Source: Ovis canadensis
Taxonomy: Eukaryota > Chordata > Mammalia > Artiodactyla > Bovidae
Length of the DNA stretch: 64,000 nucleotides
Direction: 5' to 3'
NCBI RefSeq assembly: GCF_042477335.2
Contig: NC_091255.1
Location: 32,466,501 to 32,530,500, forward strand
The notes beneath the pieces were generated by a model, which was not told the DNA's origin, did not search any database, and worked only from the letters and a program-made list of their open reading frames with translations. Position 1 is the stretch's first letter. The number at the start of each line of letters is the position of its first letter. The translations under genes were made by a program, and so were the position numbers. Of the stretch, positions 45,093-55,454 are shown in pieces.

Positions 45093-47716
45093 GAGTAAAT
45101 TTGATAAAATCTTATATTTGTTAAATCTAGATGATAAGTTTATTTAATGTTATACTCTTTGTCATTATGATGTTTTAATAACTTTATAATAGGTAAATTT
45201 AACTTAAAATATACATTTCACAGGTTGGATGATAATTGAGTCTAGAGTGTAGTCATGAAGCTGGGTGGTTCAAATCGATTTTTCAGTCAGTATAGGAGAC
45301 AAAATGTTCCTTGTGAAGAGTTTAAAAATAAATGAAAGTTATTTAGACTGGGAATGGGGACCCAGAGGCCAAATACAATGCTCATCTAGGCTTATTTATA
45401 GAGATGGCTGCTTATTGAACTCACAATTATATTATAAAATACAAATGTGATTTTGTCTATCTCTTTAAAACCACTCATTTTCTACATATCACCTAATAGA
45501 TGAAGTCCAAGTTTCTTATCATGGAAAAAATCTCAAGGACAAATTGTTTAGACAGTGAAGTGTACCTTCAGGCAGAACCACATGTTGTATATTTTTATCA
45601 GAAGCTGAGGGTTCAGGTAGGGGAATAAGAAGAATTCAATCAGGAAAAGAAATATTGTGAGGAGTTTTGACCAACACAGGTAATTTGTACTTTATTCATT
45701 AGGTACAAAGATAATATAGTGGATGTGAGTAAAATTAACCTTTTCTGATAATACAGGTATGCAACCTTTTATTTAATGTAAACAGAGAAATTTGGACATA
45801 GATATTAAATAGTCGACCAATTCATAAGGCAATGTTTTGAATGCTTATCTTGTGCAAGAACAACCACAAGGAAATAAAAGATAAATAATGAAAGAATGTA
45901 AGACTAGCACCAGAAAAGAAGCGGTTGGTATAATCAACACAGGAACCAGGGAAACAGGGAACGAGAGCAGAGATTCCTGAGCACAAGGATTGATGATAGA
46001 GATCCTTAGTGGTGGATGTCAGTGTCATCATGGGAAGAAATGATTTCTGCAGACACCCTGGGGAAAGAAGTAAAAAAGCATATGCCCCCACAGAGAGGAG
46101 CCAGGGATGGGAGAAAGGGGGCAGTCAGGGATCAGCATGAAGCTACAGGCAGAGTAAGAGCCTCGAGTTCCCTGGAGTTAAGCCAGAGTCCCAGGAAATG
46201 CTGCCTGTTAAAATCCACTTCCATGGGAGGTGTTTAGACTCTGTGATATCCGTGGCATGAGTGTGGTCATGCTGAGGACAGAAGAAGCCAAATGCTTCCC
46301 CTTGCTGTATGATGCAGGAAGCATACCTAAAGGCATCCTCTGAGTGCTCTGAGACTCCCTGATAGGCCGGCGCATCAGTGCTTTGACAATGAAATAGCGT
46401 AATTTCCTGGAGGAGCTTCTTAGCAGGCACCATTGAATGTGGGGGTGAAAGGAGTTCCGTCCTTAGCTCTTTTCTAAAATAATGCACTTGTGTGATGGCT
46501 AGTGTGTGCACACACAAACAACATTACTTTAGAAAGTGGACAGTTCAAGACCGAGACAACCAAATCAGAGCTGCTCCATCCCATTCTGTTATTTTTAGAG
46601 AAAGCCCAAGGAGAAGTTCTATCAGAAGGGAAGCATGTTGTCCCTGTCTGTCTGTCTGTCTGTCTCTCTCTCACACACACACATCAAATCTTGAGAACTT
46701 TGGTTCTTGAGTCCTAGTTTTGCTACCATCTCTGTTTGACTTTAGGTGATTCTGTTAATTATTTTTTCATCTGATAAAAGCATATAATAATTCTACTTAC
46801 CTCTTGAGGGTTTTATGAGACTCAAAGGAGATAATACATGTAGTGCAGTTGCAGGTTATCTATCTCATGCTGTCACTGAGATGGAGAATCACTTCTCCAA
46901 TATCCAAAGCCTCTACCTGGGAAGTCAGCTCAGAAAATGTTCAAAAAGGGTCCTGTTCTTGTGGCCTTCTGTCCTCTTCCACAAAAGGGATTTTACAGCC
47001 ACCTGTTCTAGGAGATTCCTCCTGGGGAGTAGGTGTGCTGGAGAAAGTGCTGATAATAGCTTGGCAGAGTTGATCGTGTCTTCCTGTGGGAAAGGAGATA
47101 GGCCTGGGGAGGTTTGGAAAGAAGGACCCCAAGTTTCCTAATTGTGGAGCAGAAGGGGTAGGAAGAGCTGTCCTGGATGGAGACTGGAGATGAGGATTCT
47201 AGCTTCCTCTGTAAGGAAGCAATGTGGTCACAGCAAGGGGAACATTTGGAATTATGCAGCAGGTTTTAAAGTCTCCTGAAACATGATTCGCTCAGACCTT
47301 CATTCCAATCAGTCAGAGTAATTGTGGAGACTCTTTGCGTGCTCCTACAGCTGTGCCCTAATGGGACACAGTGGTTCTCAGGAGTGATTGATCTCAGAGT
47401 TCTTCCCTAGAAAAAAAATGATGGGCAATATCTTCCCAGAGTCTGTCTCCAGGGTCAAAGCCCTGGGTTGACCTATTCTGGCCTCTTTGTTGGAAAGTGG
47501 GCCCCTATTCTCTGCTTCAGCACAAAATGGAACCAGCCCTTGGGAGCTGTAAAGATTATGGTACGATTAAGCTGCTGTCTTACTTCCAGCCTACACAGAA
47601 ATCTTTCTGGTGTTAAGTGTGAAACATAATATAATTCTATTTCATCTTTCTCTAGAACTCTATCTGAGAAAAGAGTAGAAATGTATATTTAAAAAAAAAC
47701 TTCTTCCCATGTAGAC
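45093..47716. other. Unit 2 5' flank of the OR1A-like gene
   Basis: No gene. 45385-45600 matches 59145-59340 of unit 3 (tttatagagatg, then agatgaagtcc). 46020-47640 matches 28700-30310 of unit 1 in order. A MIR remnant lies at about 46690-46860. Promoter elements for copy 2 may be here but cannot be placed. Confidence 0.6.
46644..46683. repeat. Compound microsatellite (TCTG)n(TC)n(AC)n
   Basis: It lies at the same paralogous position as the TCTCC-rich pyrimidine tract at 29257-29313 in unit 1. The two copies have drifted to different unit sequences. Confidence 0.9.
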
Positions 47717-47717
47717 T

Positions 47718-47925
47718 GGTGGTGGTGGTTTAGTCGTATCTGACTCTTTGTGACCCCATGGACGATAGCTGGCCAGGCTCCTCTGTCCATGGGATTTTCC
47801 AGGCAAGAATACTGGAATGGGTTGCCATTTCCTTCTCCAGGGGATCTTCCCAACCCAGGGATCAAACCTGGGTTTCCGGCATTGCAGGTGGATTCTTTAC
47901 CAACTGAGCCACCAAGGAAGCCCCC
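47718..47925 (-). mobile_element. Bov-tA SINE
   Basis: Antisense Bov-tA (ggtttagtcgtatctgactc ... gagccaccaaggaagccc). Confidence 0.9.
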
Positions 47926-48083
47926 AAGGTAGTCTAGAGATGCTTGAAACTGCTGCTTTTTCACTGTGTCCTAGAACAGGTGAGTCTGTGCTCAGGCTCC
48001 TCAGTAACATCCCCCCTCCTGTAGGTTGTTGCATGGGGGTTGGGGTTCCCGTGGGTACCATGTCTCCATCTTTCCTACCCATT

Positions 48084-48648
48084 TCTTTATTTTTAAAAGA
48101 TGTCTTTATTTTATGTTTTGGCTGTGCTGAATCTTCATTGCTGCTCACGGGCTTTCACTAGTTGCGGCATGCAGGGGTTACTCTGTTGCAGTGCGCAGGC
48201 TTCTCATTACGGTGGCTTCTCTTGTTGCAGAGCACAGGCTCTAGGGTGCGTGGGCTTCAGTAGTTGCAACACGTGGGCTCAGTAGTTGCGGCTTTCAGGC
48301 TCTAGAGCGCATGCTTGGTGGTTGTGACACATGGGTTCATTTGTCCTATGGCATGTGGAATCTTCCCAGGCCAGAGAGAGAATTCATGTCCCCTGCATTA
48401 GCAGGCAGATTCTTAACCACTGGACCACCAGGGAAGCTCCCCATTTCTTTATTTTTTTAAGATTTGTTTTGAAATGGACCATTTAAAAAGTCTCTATTGA
48501 ATTTGCTATAGTATTGCTTCTGTTTTATGCTTTCTTTTTTTTATTTGGTTGTGAGCCATTTGGGATTTAGCTCCCTGAGCAGGGGTGGAACCCGAACACC
48601 CTGCATTGGAAGGCGAGGTCCTAACTACTGGACTGCCAGGGAAGTCCC
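48084..48648 (-). mobile_element. CHR-related SINE, interrupted by another SINE
   Basis: The body at 48457-48648 is antisense (ctctattgaatttgctatag, then ttgtgagccatttgggatttag, then gactgccagggaagtccc). The 13-bp TSD tttcctacccatt is at 48071-48083 and 48649-48661. Its A-tail (T-rich at the left) received the second SINE at 48095-48439. Confidence 0.85.
48095..48439 (-). mobile_element. CHR-type SINE nested in SINE tail
   Basis: Antisense full-length CHR SINE (ttatgttttggctgtgctg ... ggaccaccagggaagctc). The 17-bp TSD cccatttctttattttt is at 48078-48094 and 48440-48456. Confidence 0.9.
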
Positions 48649-48661
48649 TTTCCTACCCATT

Positions 48662-49302
48662 GCTGGGTGGTCCTTCTGTGTGTAAAAGCTGCTCAATCAA
48701 CCCTCAGCTCTTTGGAAGGAATTGCTCTGTTTGTATTAATAGGTATAGATTTGGTGCGTCTGTGTATGATGCCATCTTGGTCCCTTTCTCTTTAAAAAAA
48801 GTGTGATTTTAGAGAAGAAATACTTCCTCTGCTTTTATTTTTTTACCCCAGCCCATGGCCCAGTGTCACATCCCTGAACAATTTACATGACTTCCTGGGA
48901 AACCAGAGATATAAATGAGTGTGACAGCTGTGGTTTATGTTACTAGCGTTCTCTCCTTGTGGATTTCCTTGGCATCCTCTTTAGTGATGCCAGATATATT
49001 TAGATGGACTGAACGATGGTGTAAGGATAGACACTGAGACTAGAAGAATCACTTCACTGCTTTAAAGTTGGTAACTTCTATGTGAGCCCGTATTTCCCAT
49101 TTCTGTCCTATCGTTCAACTAGCACTCTGTCCGGAGTGCCCTCTCTAATTATAAACATTCTAGCCAAGTCTTCTGCCAGTGCACAAATTCTGACTTGCTT
49201 ATATATCTATCCTTATTATGTTATGTCTCCTCTGTGGGTCAGCTTAGCCAGGGGAATGTACTGGTCAAGAGGAAAACTGAATCTGAATCCTCATATCCCT
49301 GT
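48662..49302. other. Boundary region between units 2 and 3
   Basis: No gene. Similarity to unit 1 (22800-22880) becomes visible from about 49200. Earlier sequence is not assigned to either unit. Confidence 0.5.
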
Positions 49303-49507
49303 TGTTTGTTGTTCTGTTGCTAAGTCGTGCCTGACTCTTTGCGAGTCTGTAGACTGTAGCCCACCAGGCTCCTCTGTCCATGGGATTTCTCAGGCAAGAA
49401 TACTGGAGTGGCTTGTCATTTTCTCCCCTGGGGAATCTTCCTGACCCAGGTATGGAACCTAGGTATCCTGCATTGCAGGCAGATTCTTTACCATTGAGCC
49501 ACCATCC
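49303..49507 (-). mobile_element. Bov-tA SINE
   Basis: Antisense Bov-tA (gttctgttgctaagtcgtgc ... ctttaccattgagccaccat). Confidence 0.88.
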
Positions 49508-49720
49508 TCTTGAAACACATCAATGAAGTCATTTCACCTTTTGGAGGTTTGGTGTTCTCGTCTGTATAAGAGGGCTACAATTTTGTGCTGCAGGGCTTTT
49601 TGAAAATTTAAAGAGCCAATAATGTATGTAATATAGTTAGAGAACATACACACACACGTGTATTGGGTTGGCCAAAAGTTTCATTCAGGTTTTTCTATAA
49701 GATATTAATCAAGAACTCTT

Positions 49721-49827
49721 TTTTTTCCCCTCTACTTTATTTATTTATTTACTTTATTTTACTTTACAATACTGTATTGGTTTTGCCATACATCAACATG
49801 AGTCCGAAATGGGTGTACACGTGTTCC
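49721..49827 (-). mobile_element. Ruminant L1, 3' end only, with TSD
   Basis: About 107 bp of antisense L1 3' terminus (tactttacaatactgtattgg, then gccatacatcaacatgag). The perfect 11-bp TSD caagaactctt is at 49710-49720 and 49828-49838. Confidence 0.92.
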
Positions 49828-49838
49828 CAAGAACTCTT

Positions 49839-50018
49839 AAAAAGTAATTTTTATTGGAGTACAGTTGTTCATAATGTTGTGTTAGTTTCCATGGTATAGC
49901 AAAGTGAATCAGCCATACATATGCATATATCCCCTTCCTTTTGGACTTTCTTCCCATTCAGGTCACCACAGTGAGTTAAGTAGAGTTTCCTGTGCTATAT
50001 AGTATGTTCGCATTAGTT
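49839..50018 (-). mobile_element. Older L1 3' UTR, left part
   Basis: Antisense (ttttattggagtacagttg, then gtgttagtttccatggtatag, then tttcctgtgctatatagtatg). It resumes after the BovB at 50867-50905 (cattagttacctattttatgc). Confidence 0.78.
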
Positions 50019-50866
50019 CAGTTAGTTCAGTCGCTCAGTCGTGTCCGACTCTTTGCGACCCTATGAATCGCAGCATGCCAGGCCTCCCTGTGCATCACTA
50101 ACTCAGACTCACGTCCATCGGGTCAGTGATGCCATCCAGCCATCTCATCCTCGGTCGTCCCCTTCTCCTCCTGCCCTCAATCCCTCCCAGCATCAGATCA
50201 ATGAGTCAACTCTTCACATGAGGTGACCAAAGTACTGGAGTTACAGCTTTAGCATCATTCCTTCCAAAGAAATCCCTGGGCTGATCTCCTTCAGAATGGA
50301 CTGGTTGGATCTCCTTGCAGTCCAAGGGACTCTCAAGAGTCTTCTCCAACACCACAGTTCAAAAGCATCAATTCTTTGGCTCTCAGCTTTCTTCACAGTC
50401 CAGCTCTCACATCCATACATGACTACTGGAAAAAGCATAGCCTTGACTAGATGGACCTTAGTCGGCAAAGTAATGTCTCTGCTTTTGAATATGCTATCTA
50501 GGTTGGTCATAACTTTTCTTCCAAGGAGTAAGCATCTTTTGATTTCATGGCTGCAATCACCATCTGCAGTGATTTTGGAGCCCAGAAAAATAAAGTCTGA
50601 CACTGTTTCCACTGTTTCCCCATCTATATCCCATGAAGTGATGGGACTGGATGCCATGATCTTCGTTTTCTGAATGTTGAGCTATAAGCCAACTTTTTCA
50701 CTCTCCTCTTTCACTTTCATCAAGAGGCTTTTTAGTTCCTCTTCACTTTCTGCCATAAGGGTGGTGTCATCTGCATATCTGAGGTGATTGATATTTCTCC
50801 TGGCAATCTTGATTCCAGCTTGTGTTTCTTCCAGTCCAATGTTTCTCATAATGTACTCTGCATATA
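50019..50866 (-). mobile_element. BovB LINE with TSD, inside L1
   Basis: Antisense BovB 3' part of about 850 bp (cagttagttcagtcgctcag ... agtccaatgtttctcataatg). The 8-bp TSD cattagtt is at 50011-50018 and 50867-50874. It is young, with a 138-codon open C-terminal stretch. Confidence 0.93.
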
Positions 50867-50940
50867 CATTAGTTACCTATTTTATGCATAGTATCAATAA
50901 TGTATGTGTGTCAGCTGATTTTTTTTGCCAACCCAATATA

Positions 50941-51485
50941 TTTGATCTTTAAAGAAATATCTACTTTTTCTGAAACTATATGGCACATTTGGAGCTTTTT
51001 TTGTAGCACTCATCACTGTTTTCCTTGTGTTGGCTATTGTTTCATCTTTTTTCCAAAACAGGCATTTGCATGCCCACTCAATGTTATCATGTCAACACAA
51101 TAAAAATACACTATGCAGTGTGCTTTGATGAATAGAAAATTGAGAGACACATAGCTTGACTCATAGGAACATCAAGTCAAACTTGCACAAGTTTTTTTTC
51201 CTCCAACCAGAATCCTCATTCTCCATTATGCCCCCTTTTCTCAAAATTTAGTCATTCTACACAAGCTCTTAGATAATTTTATCTGTTCCCAAACTTTACT
51301 TATCAGTGCCACTCTGATTCATGCTCTGTTAATTTTGCGGCAAAGCTTCATATCTTCATTTATGACTTATCAAACATTTACCTGAGTGTGTTCCTCAGGA
51401 ACCTTTAAAGTCTGCCCAAAATAGACCTGGTTTTCTTAAAATTATTCTTTTATTCATTATTTTCAATAAAAAGCATCATTTTCTA
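50941..51485. other. Unit 3 far 3' flank
   Basis: Non-coding and paralogous to 23395-23600 in unit 1 (gaaatatctactttttctg, then aggaaccyttraaa, then aaaggcatcattttc). No gene. Confidence 0.6.
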
Positions 51486-51692
51486 GGGGCTTCCCAGGTA
51501 ACTCAGTGGTAAAGAATCTGCCTGCAATTTAGGAGACACATTGGGTCAGGAAGATCCCCTGGAGGAGGACATGGTAACTCATTCCAGTATTCTTGCCTGG
51601 AGAGTCCCACTGACAGAGGAGCCTGGTGGCTACAATCCATGGGATCGCAAAGAGTTGGACATGGCTGAAACGACTTAGCACACACTCATGAG
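51486..51692 (+). mobile_element. Bov-tA SINE
   Basis: Sense Bov-tA (ggggcttcccaggtaactcag ... atggctgaaacgacttagcac). Confidence 0.9.
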
Positions 51693-52371
51693 GATTCAGA
51701 GCCCCAGGAATGAACATTTGCATCACCTCCGGAGATGAGGACCAAGTAAAAGCAGCTTGGCAGCTCCTCTCAGAGATGTGAGCTTCAGGCATGTGGTCAT
51801 CCCCCTACTGAACTCCTAGGTTCTGGTAACACTACCTATCCCCTTCCTTTCCCCCAGTTCTAGTGAAAACAGCTTCTTTTTGCAGTTAGTAACTTTTGGA
51901 TTACATCAGTATTCATCTTTTATCTTGTTTTAGTCACTTTCAGAATGCATCTATGTATCTAATTCCTTGTGTTAAGTCTTTATAATTTCTGCTTCCTGAA
52001 TGGTCCCAAAATTACTTTATAATGTACCCAGTATAGGATAGATGGTAAATAATGTCAAATATATTCATGTCTAATCATTATCAGATTAAATTTATTCACT
52101 TACATTCACCCATTCTACCTTCACAAACAATTATTGATTGCAATGACCAACATTTGTAGAAATAGAGCAAAGTGTTGAGACAACTCTTGTCCTCAAGGTT
52201 TTCAATCAAAGTAGGGGTGATATAACCTAGTCATTCTCCAAACTGATGTTTAAATAATAACTTGTAGACTCCAAAGCATGAAATACTGCAGTACTTACCT
52301 TCTAATACAGAGACAAGGCAGACCTTTTCTATTTATATTATGTACACCTTAAACCATGATTGAGACATTCT
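51693..52371. other. Unit 3 non-coding flank
   Basis: No gene. 51720-51980 matches 24650-24890 and 34240-34460. 52100-52160 resembles an old LINE tail (aacaattattgattgc). Confidence 0.55.
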
Positions 52372-52590
52372 CAAGGCTTCCTAGGTGGCTCAGTGGTAAA
52401 GAATTCACCTGCCAAGCAAGAGATGCAGATTCAATCTCTGGGTCAGGAAGATCCCCTAGAGAAGGAAATGGCAACTTACTCCAGTATGCTTGCCTGGGAA
52501 ATCCCATGGACAGAGGAGCCTAGAGGGCTGTGGTCCATGGGGTCCCAAAAGAGTTAAACAGGACTTAGCAATTAAAACAACAACAACAGA
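52372..52590 (+). mobile_element. Bov-tA SINE
   Basis: Sense Bov-tA (aaggcttcctaggtggctcag ... agcaattaaaacaacaacaac). It is flanked by the imperfect pair gacattctc / gacactctc. Confidence 0.88.
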
Positions 52591-52850
52591 CACTCTCAAC
52601 TTTACTCTGCCAGTCAGTAGCCTCATTGGAACAGGATCTAATAACCTTCCTGCCACTCTGCCAAAAGGAGCAATAACATGTATACATGGATAATAGGATG
52701 TCTCATCAAACCATTACCAGATTTCTGAGAAAGGAAATTTAATGTCTGTACAAAATAAGGTGGCTTCTTGGAGGGGGAGTATATTAAGGCTGACTTTTCA
52801 AGTATATTCGTAATTGGTTTAGTGCAGTCTCTAACATTATCTCACATTGG

Positions 52851-53780
52851 TTATGAGAAGATTCTCCTGCTGAAGAGTTTCCCCAGGGCAGCCTTCATGT
52901 CCCGATTCCTCAGACTGTAGATGAAAGGATTTAACATTGGAGCCACTGCGATGTACATCACAGTTATCACAGAGTCCTTTAGGCTGTAACTAGTCAGAGG
53001 GCGGAAGTACATGCCCATGACTGTCCCATAATACAGAGAAACAACTGTGAGGTGGGAACCACAGGTGGAGAAGGCTTTGAGCACACCTTTGGTGGATGGA
53101 ACCTGTAAGACTGTGGAAAAGACCTGAACATAAGAGATGATGATGCATAGTAATGGCACAGAGAAAACAGCAGCCCCCAGGTACATCATCTTCACATTAA
53201 AGTGGGTGTCAGAACAGGACAGCTTGAGCAAAGAGGCAATGTCACAGTAGAAGTTGGCTACTTCCTGGTTTCCACAGAAGGACAGGCTAGCTGTGAGCAG
53301 AGTGTGCGGGAAGGCATTGGCATTTCCAATCACCCAGGACCCAATGACTAGCAGGACACAAGTCCATGGGCTCATAATTGTTGTGTAATGAAGTGGGCGG
53401 GTGATGGCCACAGCTCGATCATAGGCCATAGCAGCCAGGATGTAACTGTCTGTGTTACCCAGAGCTAACATGAAACACATCTGTGTTAGGCATCCTCCAA
53501 AGGAGATGGCTCTGGTGCCCAGGAGATGGTTGGCCAATGCCTTAGGGATAGTCACAGAGGAGAAGAAGATATCAACGAAGGAGAGGCTGGCAAGGAGAAA
53601 ATACATGGGGTTGTGGAGGCGAACATCGCAGCGAATGGCCAAGATGATGAACAGGTTTCCAATCAGTGTGATGGGGTAAATGAACAGAAAGAGGATGAAG
53701 AAGACATCTTCCTCTTCCTGCTGACCGCTAACTCCCAGGAGGATGAAATCAAGGGTAGAGGACTGGTTGTCTTCTCTCAT
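52851..53780 (-). CDS. Olfactory receptor, OR1A-like copy 3
   Basis: An intact 309-residue OR, three residues shorter at the C-terminus than copies 1 and 2. It keeps NQS (5-7), GN (41-42), LHNPMY (55-60), Cys97, MAYDRAVAI (118-126), Cys169/179/189, [10 protein letters not shown] (235-244) and [12 protein letters not shown] (281-292). Private replacements include Cys at 51 (IRCDVRLHN), Cys at 102 (TQMCFMLA, usually Tyr), Trp at 139 (MSPWTC, usually Arg) and Ala at 280 (VAPMLNPF, usually Thr). These fall in or next to helices 3, 4 and 7 and could alter ligand range. No lesion disables the frame. Its N-terminus and splice acceptor are shared with copy 1 and not with copy 2. Confidence 0.93.
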   Translation of the reverse strand: MREDNQSSTLDFILLGVSGQQEEEDVFFILFLFIYPITLIGNLFIILAIRCDVRLHNPMYFLLASLSFVDIFFSSVTIPKALANHLLGTRAISFGGCLTQMCFMLALGNTDSYILAAMAYDRAVAITRPLHYTTIMSPWTCVLLVIGSWVIGNANAFPHTLLTASLSFCGNQEVANFYCDIASLLKLSCSDTHFNVKMMYLGAAVFSVPLLCIIISYVQVFSTVLQVPSTKGVLKAFSTCGSHLTVVSLYYGTVMGMYFRPLTSYSLKDSVITVMYIAVAPMLNPFIYSLRNRDMKAALGKLFSRRIFS

Positions 53781-53819
53781 GGATCCTTCAGCAGGAAAGG
53801 GGAGAGGAATCCAGAATTA
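53781..53819 (-). promoter_or_regulatory. Putative splice acceptor, OR1A-like copy 3
   Basis: Identical for 39 bases to the acceptor region of copy 1, with AG at 53786-53787, five bases before the ATG. Beyond this block the two flanks diverge. Confidence 0.5.
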
Positions 53820-54791
53820 ATAGTGAAATGCTGTGTATAATGTTCTTTTTAAACCACTACTTTTGACTCCTGTGGTTGCTGTGTTCAATACCTGGGCTTA
53901 CCAAATCCAGGAATGGGCAGTGCATTGCAGGTAAAACATCCCTGTTGGTCCGTGGGGCTAGCTGACAATTAGCCGTGGACACTCATTCTAAGAAGTAAGT
54001 CATCTATGAAGTGCCCATCCTCCCCAGTCCCAGCACCATTCCCAAACACCTAGGGTTTAATTATTTAACAGGCAATTAAGTTCATACATATTTGATGTGC
54101 TAGAAACTTTGTTAGTTCCTGAGGCAGAAGCATAAATATGGGAAAAGCACAACTTATCCATTTTTATTCATATATGGCAAAGTCTGCTTCAAGGGCTTTA
54201 AAACTTCATGGAGAAGCCAGAACCCTACGCTAATCTTCTCACACATGAAAAGCAAAGGATAATATTTTGGAGTCTTTGAGAAAGCATTCCAGTGCAAAGG
54301 ATACCTAGTACATGAAGAACCCTGAATGACTGGAAAGTGTTCCAGTGACTAAACTGAGAATGAGCCCCAGAGTCCAGGACATCACAACTGCGTACACTGG
54401 CATCAGAAAATTGAAGATCATAAAGACCATCTGGGTTAGGTCATAGCAAAGTGAAATCAGTGAATTTACTTCTTGGGCATCTCATTTTTAAAGTAAACAT
54501 TCACATTTGATATGTTTCTTCTATATTCCAAACTCTTAATATATGTGATCATAATGTTTTTCTCTTTGACCTTCCTTATCTTTTTATTATTATTATTATC
54601 TCCTTTGGTGACTCATCCAATTTCATGGTGACTTTCAACTACTACTTAGCAGAAATGGATAGAAAGGACAAAGTAGATAGAATTCAGAGTTGTTTTCAAG
54701 GAAAATTCAAGAGAAACTCTAGATATACTAAAAGATTTAGGCAAGTTAGTTGCACAATAATCAATATTAAAATACTGATATTGTCTTATGT
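53820..54791. other. 5' flank of OR1A-like copy 3
   Basis: No gene. It aligns with 41521-42020 and 43373-43620 of unit 2 across the site where unit 2 received a BovB and a SINE. Confidence 0.55.
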
Positions 54792-54965
54792 TTCTGTTGT
54801 TAGTCATTCAGTCATGTCCCATTCTTTGCAATCCCATGGACTGTAGCCTGCCAGGCTCCTCCATCCATGGGATTCTCCAGGCAAGAATAGTGGAGTGGGT
54901 TGCCATTTCCTTCTCCAGGGGAACTTCCCGACCCAGGGACTGCTAGTCGATTCCCTTAGCAGCAC
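54792..54965 (-). mobile_element. Bov-tA SINE, partial
   Basis: Antisense Bov-tA (ttgttagtcattcagtcatgtc ... gggaacttcccgacccaggg). The tRNA-like head is decayed. Confidence 0.83.
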
Positions 54966-55454
54966 TTACCCGGCCACTTGTCCTATACATTCAAAATTAT
55001 AATTTTTTAAAATTATTCCCATTCATGATAGCAAGAGAAATTTTAAGAAATAGAGAAATAATTCTTTAAAAAAGAGGAGGTCCCGACTGGCTGGGAAAAG
55101 CTACAAAACTTTACCAAACAACAAGAAACAAATAATTTAAAAAATAGGGAGATAAATATTATTAACAGAAGTTTCAATATTGTATAATTGAAATGTCAGT
55201 TTACCTCTAATTAGTTTATGAGTTCATCACAATCCCAATCAAGATACCATAGGTTTCTTTAAAAGATGATATTTACTAAACTGATCCAAAAATTCATGTA
55301 GTCTGAGAATAAAGAGCCAAGAGAACTAAGAGAGTTTGAGGAATGAGAATAAGGAGAAAGAAACTGACCTGTCAGTTATTAAAATGATTTACTCTGGTAA
55401 TTCAGACAGTGGAGTGGAACTGGCATAGGAATAGACAAACAGATCTATGTAATA
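54966..55454. other. Non-coding stretch
   Basis: AT-rich. Several patches such as ggagataaatattattaacag and accataggtttctttaaaag recall decayed L1 ORF2 sense sequence, but too weakly to annotate. Confidence 0.4.

Larger units (their letters stand above)
34200..47650. repeat. Tandem segmental duplication, unit 2 (OR1A-like copy 2)
   Basis: Shares its order with units 1 and 3. It has been enlarged by an L1, several BovB copies and SINEs. The right limit is near 47650, where similarity to 30280-30310 (cctrcactgaagrctt, then tttcatctt) fades. Confidence 0.75.
49661..50940. mobile_element. Mariner-type DNA transposon remnant, filled by later insertions
   Basis: The ends are tattgggttggccaaaag (49661) and tttttgccaacccaata (to 50938-50940), perfect 12-bp terminal inverted repeats at TA. 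Only some 50 bases of the left end and 30 of the right remain as mariner sequence, with no transposase. The middle is L1 and BovB. Unit 1 has the empty TA site near 23395 (attcaatatttaata), so the insertion postdates the duplication. Confidence 0.82.

Noticed and set aside
46143-46517. 124-codon minus-strand frame upstream of OR1A-like copy 2
   Set aside because: Not preserved in the paralogous part of unit 1 (28700-29150) and no recognisable family.
27360-53780. DRA in place of DRY as evidence that the OR1A-like genes are dead
   Set aside because: All three intact copies share it and, from memory, so does human OR1A, so it is a subfamily trait.
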